DNA of 64,000 bases from Niabella sp. GTDB taxonomy: Bacteria; Bacteroidota; Bacteroidia; Chitinophagales; Chitinophagaceae. The notes under the pieces are model-generated. The model saw only the letters and a list, made by a program, of their open reading frames with translations, was not told the DNA's origin and ran no database searches. The stretch lies in the NCBI RefSeq assembly GCF_030150205.1, contig NZ_JASLGT010000008.1:620001-684000 (forward strand). Direction: 5' to 3'. Both the position numbers and the translations under genes were made by a program. Shown here piece after piece: positions 59,442 through 64,000 of this stretch. Within the stretch, counting starts at the first letter, position 1; each line of letters opens with the position of its first letter.

Positions 59442-60365
59442 TTAATCTACAGATACGTTAAAGTTGTGCAGCAGCTTATTGAGCTCCTCAACCGAATAAT
59501 AATCAAAAGTGATCTGCCCGCTGCCATTGGTACTGTGCTTTAATTTTACACGGGTATCAAATTGCGATGCCAGTTTGTCTTCGATCCGCTGAAAGGATGA
59601 GGACAGGCCGCTTCTGCCAACCGGCTTTTTGGCTGCACCGGCCTGTTTGTAGAGGTTACGCACCAGTACTTCCGTCTGGCGTACCGAAAGCCCTTTTTCT
59701 TTTATTTCCTTAAAAATGAAGAGTTGTTTTTCTACGGTGTCTACATTGATAATAGCCCGGGCATGCCCCATCGACAGTTCTCCGCTGCGTACAGCCAGCT
59801 GAATATCCGGCGGCAATTTCAGCAAACGGATAAAATTGGCAATGGTGCTGCGGTCCTTGCCCATTCTTTCGGCCACCTGTTCCTGCGAATAGTCCAGCTC
59901 ATCCATCATGCGTTTGTAGCTCAGGGCTACCTCCACCGCATTCAGATCTTCGCGCTGCAGGTTCTCCAGCAGGGCCAGCTCCAGCAGCTGTGCATCATTT
60001 GCCTGGCGGATATAGGCGGGCACATCCACTAAACCGGCCATTTTTGAAGCCCGCAGACGGCGCTCCCCCGCAATCAGCCGGTATTTGCCGGTGGCTGTTT
60101 TTGAAACCGTCAGCGGCTGAATGATGTCGTGGATCTTTATAGATTCCGATAATTCTCTTAATGCCTGTTCGTCAAAATCATGCCGCGGCTGCTTGGGGTT
60201 TACTTCAATATCTGTAACAGGGATCCTTAAAATATTGGTCGCATTTTCCACCACCGTTTTTTTAAGCTGCTCTCCCCCGGTGCTCTTCAGCTCTGCATCA
60301 ATACTCCCCAGCAGGGAACGGATCCCCTTGCCAAGTGCATCTTTATTTTGTTTTGTAGTTGACAT
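59442..60365 (-). CDS. parB: Chromosome-partitioning protein ParB
   Basis: A 307-residue ParB/Spo0J protein. The N-terminal CTP-binding ParB domain has LRELSESIKIHDIIQPLTV and LIAGERRLRASKMAG; the central HTH has SQEQVAERMGKDRSTIANFIRLL; the C-terminus is a dimerisation region. It binds parS near the origin and works with ParA in segregation. I saw no obvious parS palindrome in this window. It lies 73 bases downstream of parA. Confidence 0.95.
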   Translation of the reverse strand: MSTTKQNKDALGKGIRSLLGSIDAELKSTGGEQLKKTVVENATNILRIPVTDIEVNPKQPRHDFDEQALRELSESIKIHDIIQPLTVSKTATGKYRLIAGERRLRASKMAGLVDVPAYIRQANDAQLLELALLENLQREDLNAVEVALSYKRMMDELDYSQEQVAERMGKDRSTIANFIRLLKLPPDIQLAVRSGELSMGHARAIINVDTVEKQLFIFKEIKEKGLSVRQTEVLVRNLYKQAGAAKKPVGRSGLSSSFQRIEDKLASQFDTRVKLKHSTNGSGQITFDYYSVEELNKLLHNFNVSVD

Positions 60366-60438
60366 TTTTCTGTTTAAAGTTTAAGGCTTAAGGTTCAAGG
60401 TCGTATGCCGAACCTAAACATTGAACATTGAACGGGCA

Positions 60439-61239
60439 TCATTCCAGTATTTTTTCGTCATTGGCAATCTTTGTCATGTCGTTCTTTTGCAGGATCTCCT
60501 TTGCAAGATTCAGGTAGTTAAGGGCGCCCTTGCTGGTAGCATCATACAAAATGGCGGGTTTTCCAAAGCTGGGCGCTTCACTCAGTTTCGAATTCCGGTG
60601 AATGATGGTGTCAAACACTTTGTCATCAAAATGACGCCTTACTTCACTAACCACCTGGTTACAAAGTCTTAGCCGCGAATCATACATTGTCATCAGGATG
60701 CCTTCGATCACCAGTTCGGTATTCAGACGGCTCTGAACGATCTTAATTGTATTCAACAGCTTTCCCAGCCCTTCCAATGCAAAAAATTCGCATTGCACCG
60801 GTACCACTACAGAGGCCGCTGCCGTAAGGGCATTTACCGTGATGAGGCCCAACGAAGGAGAACAGTCGATCACAATAAAATCGTACTCATGCTGCACCGC
60901 TTCCAGGATGTTTTTCAGCACCATTTCCCGGTTGGGATAATTGATCATTTCAATTTCAGCGCCCACCAGGTCAATATGTGAAGGAATCAGGTCCAGATTC
61001 GGTATATCGCTTTTCAGGATCACCTCCCGGGCGGGTGCCTGGTTGGCCATACAATCGTATAAGCTATGTGTAACATTGTGCAGATCAAACCCTACCCCGG
61101 TGGTACTGTTTGCCTGCGGATCCGCATCTACCAACAAGGTCTTATATTCCAGAACAGCAAAACTCGCCGCCAGGTTAATGGCCGTTGTTGTTTTACCAAC
61201 GCCTCCTTTCTGATTTGCTACGCCAATGATTTTCGCCAT
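60439..61239 (-). CDS. parA: Chromosome-partitioning ATPase ParA (Soj)
   Basis: A 266-residue ParA-family ATPase starting MAKIIGVANQKGGVGKTTT, with deviant Walker A at about 10-18, LLVDADPQANST and IVIDCSPSLGLITVNAL (Walker B). It drives chromosome-origin segregation with ParB. The frame extends to a TTG at 61269 but the ATG at 61239 gives the family N-terminus. A -7 element TACATTTG lies 56 bases upstream. Confidence 0.95.
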   Translation of the reverse strand: MAKIIGVANQKGGVGKTTTAINLAASFAVLEYKTLLVDADPQANSTTGVGFDLHNVTHSLYDCMANQAPAREVILKSDIPNLDLIPSHIDLVGAEIEMINYPNREMVLKNILEAVQHEYDFIVIDCSPSLGLITVNALTAAASVVVPVQCEFFALEGLGKLLNTIKIVQSRLNTELVIEGILMTMYDSRLRLCNQVVSEVRRHFDDKVFDTIIHRNSKLSEAPSFGKPAILYDATSKGALNYLNLAKEILQKNDMTKIANDEKILE

Positions 61240-61294
61240 ATTTTCTAAATTCTCTCTGAACAGGTGCAAAAAATGCTAAAAATTTCCAATTAAG

Positions 61295-61302
61295 CAAATG
61301 TA
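61295..61302 (-). promoter_or_regulatory. -7 promoter element for parA
   Basis: On the minus strand TACATTTG (61302 to 61295) matches TAnnTTTG, 56 bases before the parA ATG. Confidence 0.5.
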
Positions 61303-61378
61303 AAGTATTTGCCAGTCTTAATATTGATAAAAAGCGAAAAGCTGCCAGCTGTCAGCAGCCGGTGATCTGCGTTTGTCC

Positions 61379-61505
61379 ATCAGTTGTCAGTCATCAGTTA
61401 TCAGTCTTCAGTTATCAGTCTTCAGCCATCGGTGTCAGCTTTAGCTGTCGGTCACACTAATTGCTGATAGTTAATCGCTGAAAGCTAACGGCTGATTGCT
61501 AATGG
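61379..61505. repeat. TCAGTTATCAGTC-type short phrase repeat
   Basis: About ten degenerate copies of ATCAGTTATCAGTC / CTGATNGCTAA phrases fill the parA-metallophosphoesterase gap. They are the complement of the family at 28062-28146. Confidence 0.6.
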
Positions 61506-61550
61506 CCAATTGCAAACCGCTGATAACAGGGCGCGGATCAAAAATTTACC

Positions 61551-61558
61551 TAGTTTTG
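61551..61558 (+). promoter_or_regulatory. -7 promoter element for metallophosphoesterase
   Basis: TAGTTTTG matches TAnnTTTG, 19 bases before the ATG at 61578. Confidence 0.5.
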
Positions 61559-61577
61559 GAGTCAAATCTTCCTTTTT

Positions 61578-62837
61578 ATGCGAAATGCCTCATTCTGGTG
61601 GGTGATGTTGCTGGTGATGCTGCTGATTGATCTTTATATTTTTATTGCCATCCGGTCTTCGATGTTTGCCTATTCCTCGCCAAGGAGCCGTACCATCTTT
61701 ACCATCAGCTACTGGGGTATTACGGTGCTTTCGCTGGGTACCCTCCTGCTGCTGCCCTACCTGCCCGCGGCAGAAGCGGGTCAGTTGCGCAGGAGCGTTA
61801 TTTTCACCCTCATCTTTGCCCTGTTCCTGGGCAAGATCCTGGCGGCCGTTTTTTTCCTTATGGACGATATCCGGCGCCTGGCGCAATGGGTGGGCGGAAA
61901 GTTCTTTTCCTCCAATAACGAGGTGGGCGAGGTTTCAGGAGCAGATGCAGAAACCATTTCCCGCTCTAATTTTCTTACCTGGCTGGGCATTGCCGCAGGC
62001 GGTACGATCTTTTCCAGCCTGGTTTACGGACTCAGCAATAAATACAATTACCATATCCGGAAAGTGCCGCTGACCTATGCCCATTTACCGGAGGGGTTCC
62101 GGGGATTCCGGATGATACAGATCTCCGATGTGCACAGTGGCAGCTTTAGCAATAAGGCGGCGGTGAACAGGGGCATTGATATGATCCTGAATGAAAAGCC
62201 GGACCTGATCGTGTTTACCGGAGACCTGGTGAATAATATCGCTTCCGAAATGGAGCATTATACGGAAGTATTTTCCCGCTTGAAGGCGCCCATGGGCGTG
62301 TTTTCCACATTGGGGAACCATGACTATGGCGATTATCACCCCTGGAAAAACGCTGCTGAGAAGGACGCCAACCTGGAGCGCCTGAAATCGATCCACGGGA
62401 AGATGGGCTGGCGGCTGCTGCTGGATGAGCATTTGCCGCTGGAGCGGAACGGCTCACAGATCGGGTTGATCGGTGTGCAGAATATCAGCGGCAAGGCCCG
62501 CTTTCACAGTTATGGCAATATGGCAAAAGCTGCGGAAGGCAGCGGGCACTATCCCTTTAAGATCCTGTTGAGCCACGATCCTTCGCATTGGGATGCCGAA
62601 GTGAATAAAAAATACCCCGATATCGATCTGATGCTCAGCGGTCATACCCATGGAATGCAGTTTGGTGTAGAACTACCCTGGTTTCGCTGGAGCCCGGTGC
62701 AATATGTATACCGGCAATGGGCCGGTCTTTATGAAAAAGGACATCAGAAATTATATGTTAACCGGGGGTTCGGATTCATCGGCTACCCGGGCCGGGTGGG
62801 CATCCTTCCGGAGATCACCGTTTTTGAATTCCATTAA
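61578..62837 (+). CDS. Membrane-anchored metallophosphoesterase (YkuE/YaeI type)
   Basis: A 419-residue protein with three N-terminal transmembrane helices, a further hydrophobic segment near 135-155, and a calcineurin-like phosphoesterase domain (about 175-419). All five metal/active-site motifs are present: SDVHSGS, GDLV, GNHDYGD, LSHDPSH and GHTHGMQ. YkuE-like enzymes have been linked to lipid or UDP-sugar pyrophosphate hydrolysis, but the substrate here is unknown. The catalytic domain probably faces the periplasm or membrane surface. Confidence 0.93.
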   Translation: MRNASFWWVMLLVMLLIDLYIFIAIRSSMFAYSSPRSRTIFTISYWGITVLSLGTLLLLPYLPAAEAGQLRRSVIFTLIFALFLGKILAAVFFLMDDIRRLAQWVGGKFFSSNNEVGEVSGADAETISRSNFLTWLGIAAGGTIFSSLVYGLSNKYNYHIRKVPLTYAHLPEGFRGFRMIQISDVHSGSFSNKAAVNRGIDMILNEKPDLIVFTGDLVNNIASEMEHYTEVFSRLKAPMGVFSTLGNHDYGDYHPWKNAAEKDANLERLKSIHGKMGWRLLLDEHLPLERNGSQIGLIGVQNISGKARFHSYGNMAKAAEGSGHYPFKILLSHDPSHWDAEVNKKYPDIDLMLSGHTHGMQFGVELPWFRWSPVQYVYRQWAGLYEKGHQKLYVNRGFGFIGYPGRVGILPEITVFEFH

Positions 62838-62907
62838 TATTCAACACGTTTTTGATAAACCATTGGCTTTTTTTGTCTAATTTTATATATTAAACAACCC
62901 TCATTTT

Positions 62908-63498
62908 ATGACACGCACAATAAAGACTACTGCCATTTTCATTTTCAGCACTCTTTTTACCCTGTCGCTGCACGCGCAATTTCATATTGGTGCCAAAGCA
63001 GGTGTAAATGCTACCAAAATCGATGGGAAGAGTTTTAAAGAAGAATTTAACTATAATTACCTGGTGGGCTTTTTTGCGGAAATTGGCGTAAGCGATAAAC
63101 TGAGTGTAAACCCGGAACTGCTCTACTCTCAGGCCACCAGCACAAGAGATACCAGTTTTAATAATGTATTACCAGGGTTTAACAAGGATCAGACAAAAGC
63201 GAAACTGAACTATCTGTCTATTCCGATCCTGTTGAATTTAAAACTGGCCGGACCTTTACATATTGAAGCCGGTCCGCAGTTTAGTGTTTTAACCAGTTCC
63301 AACAAAACCCTGCTGCAAAATGGGGAGCAAGCCTTTAAAAAAGGTGATTTTTCAATGGTAGGCGGTGTACAGCTCAAATTCAGCGCCCTGCGGATATCTG
63401 GCAGGTATGTGGTTGGCCTGAGCAATATCAGCGACCTGCCCAGCCAGGAAAAATGGAAAAACCAGGCCTTACAGGTGGCTGTTGGATTTGCATTGTAA
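62908..63498 (+). CDS. Outer-membrane beta-barrel protein (porin family, OMP_b-brl_2)
   Basis: A 196-residue protein with signal peptide (FIFSTLFTLSLHAQ) and amphipathic strands of a small PorT-like barrel: FHIGAKAGVNATKIDGK, NYLVGFFAEIGVSDKLSVNPELLYSQ, LNYLSIPILLNLKLAGPLHIEAGPQFS and a terminal strand LQVAVGFAL. Such eight-strand barrels are numerous in Bacteroidota and their roles vary. Single gene. Confidence 0.9.
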   Translation: MTRTIKTTAIFIFSTLFTLSLHAQFHIGAKAGVNATKIDGKSFKEEFNYNYLVGFFAEIGVSDKLSVNPELLYSQATSTRDTSFNNVLPGFNKDQTKAKLNYLSIPILLNLKLAGPLHIEAGPQFSVLTSSNKTLLQNGEQAFKKGDFSMVGGVQLKFSALRISGRYVVGLSNISDLPSQEKWKNQALQVAVGFAL

Positions 63499-63730
63499 CA
63501 GCAGACGGGCACAAGCGTTTCGGATCAATCGTAAATAATTAGTTATCAATACATTTAGAGGGAATCTTTTTAGGATCCACACTCTGACTGTCCCGTTTTG
63601 AGTGGGAGCCGGGATTGAATCGCACCCCCTTCCGGCATTCGTTAGGGTATTTTTTACTTTTAAAACCGCCAATCTTTCCGCATTTTTGTTTGTGGCATTA
63701 CAATTGACCTGCTAAATGTTCAATAAAAAA

Positions 63731-63760
63731 AACCGGCGTGCCTAACGGGCTATGCCAGTT
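63731..63760. other. Hairpin directly upstream of lon
   Basis: AACCGGCGTGCC can pair with GGCTATGCCAGTT around TAACG (one mismatch, two G-U). It ends 19 bases before the lon ATG. On the minus strand it is followed by a T-run like a terminator; on the plus strand it would be a 5' leader hairpin. Confidence 0.45.
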
Positions 63761-63779
63761 TGTCCTGTTAAAAAAGATT

Positions 63780-64000
63780 ATGAAGTTTGATATTAATTTT
63801 AGGCCGGAAGATGAGATGGATTTTTTACCCATCATTCCGCTCAATGAGAATGAAGGGGATGAAAATCTGGATGAAATACCCGATGAGATTGCCATTCTGC
63901 CGTTAAGAAATACCGTTTTATTCCCCGGGGTGGTACTGCCCATAACCGTTGGCAGGGACAAAAGCATCCTGGCAGTGAACGACGCCTACAAGGGCAATAA
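63780..64000 (+). CDS. lon: ATP-dependent protease La (5' part only)
   Basis: The first 73 residues of a gene that runs off the right edge. MKFDINFRPEDEMDFLPIIP is followed by the Lon N-terminal substrate-binding domain opening IAILPLRNTVLFPGVVLPITVGRDKS, which is highly characteristic. Lon is the cytoplasmic AAA+ protease that degrades misfolded and regulatory proteins. The AAA+ and Ser-Lys protease parts are outside the window. A hairpin lies just upstream of the start. Confidence 0.93.
   Translation, partial: MKFDINFRPEDEMDFLPIIPLNENEGDENLDEIPDEIAILPLRNTVLFPGVVLPITVGRDKSILAVNDAYKGN

Noticed and set aside
61379..61505. Possible CRISPR array upstream of the metallophosphoesterase
   Set aside because: Same short contiguous phrase family as at 28062; no spacer structure.
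63600..63645. tRNA 3'-end-like sequence on the minus strand (GATTCAATCCCGGCTCCCA)
   Set aside because: It resembles a T-loop and acceptor end, but the T-stem does not pair and no anticodon arm or D arm can be drawn upstream. Not called as a tRNA or attachment site.

Overview
The window is chromosomal DNA from a Bacteroidota bacterium, most likely a member of the Chitinophagaceae. Evidence: a SusC/SusD pair driven by an ECF sigma factor and FecR; a second TonB-dependent receptor; many intergenic regions carrying the Bacteroidota -7 promoter motif TAnnTTTG with no clear Shine-Dalgarno; families largely restricted to the phylum (DUF4292, DUF5683, DUF3667, DUF4280); and the parA-parB-DUF5683-dapB gene order. 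No rRNA, tRNA, CRISPR array or transposase could be supported.

Layout. 1-2375: truncated TonB-dependent receptor. 2.9-6.7 kb: housekeeping (ribBA, YkuD_2 L,D-transpeptidase-like protein, trpS, deoxynucleoside kinase). 6.9-13.3 kb: minus-strand ECF sigma - FecR - SusC - SusD operon with a divergent secreted endonuclease/exonuclease/phosphatase protein. 14.7-15.8 kb: small LuxR-type regulator flanked by two near-identical palindromes, then a gene-poor stretch ending in a terminator. 16-17.3 kb: Xaa-Pro aminopeptidase. 17.5-22.9 kb: tight operon of a Sel1-repeat protein, an Hsp90-like GHKL ATPase and a helical-repeat protein. 23.1-27.2 kb: sdhCAB with a four-helix-bundle gene wedged between sdhA and sdhB inside inverted repeats. 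27.4-35.2 kb: TRIC channel, DUF983, murF, alpha/beta hydrolase, ispF, dut, DUF4292 lipoprotein, degenerate LytM protein, queA. 35.8-38.7 kb: zinc-ribbon protein, YdjI-like SPFH/SHOCT protein and small membrane protein. 38.9-44.9 kb: fused oligopeptide ABC ATPase, a tandem pair of small Cys-containing exported proteins, AMP nucleosidase, HsdR_N-like protein, 3-hydroxyacyl-CoA dehydrogenase, DUF3667. 45.1-45.9 kb: barnase/barstar pair. 46.6-47.7 kb: Mrp ATPase. 47.8-57.6 kb: type VI secretion VgrG/cargo island. 58-61.2 kb: parA-parB-DUF5683-dapB. 61.6-64 kb: metallophosphoesterase, beta-barrel protein, start of lon.

The most interesting region is the vgrG island. On the minus strand it reads VgrG, a 427-residue candidate cysteine-peptidase effector, a small lipoprotein, a 306-residue unknown, a DUF4280 (PAAR-like) tip protein, a 1005-residue unknown cargo, a second lipoprotein and a multi-pass membrane protein. 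This looks like a spike with two effector/immunity sets; the structural type VI genes are not in the window. About 2 kb beyond its end lies an intact barnase-barstar pair, so three toxin/antitoxin-type modules fall within about 12 kb. The Hsp90-like/Sel1/helical-repeat operon is a second candidate for an undescribed system (a bacterial Hsp90 with dedicated repeat-protein partners). The LuxR regulator with paired palindromic operators and the four-helix-bundle insertion in the sdh operon are further leads.
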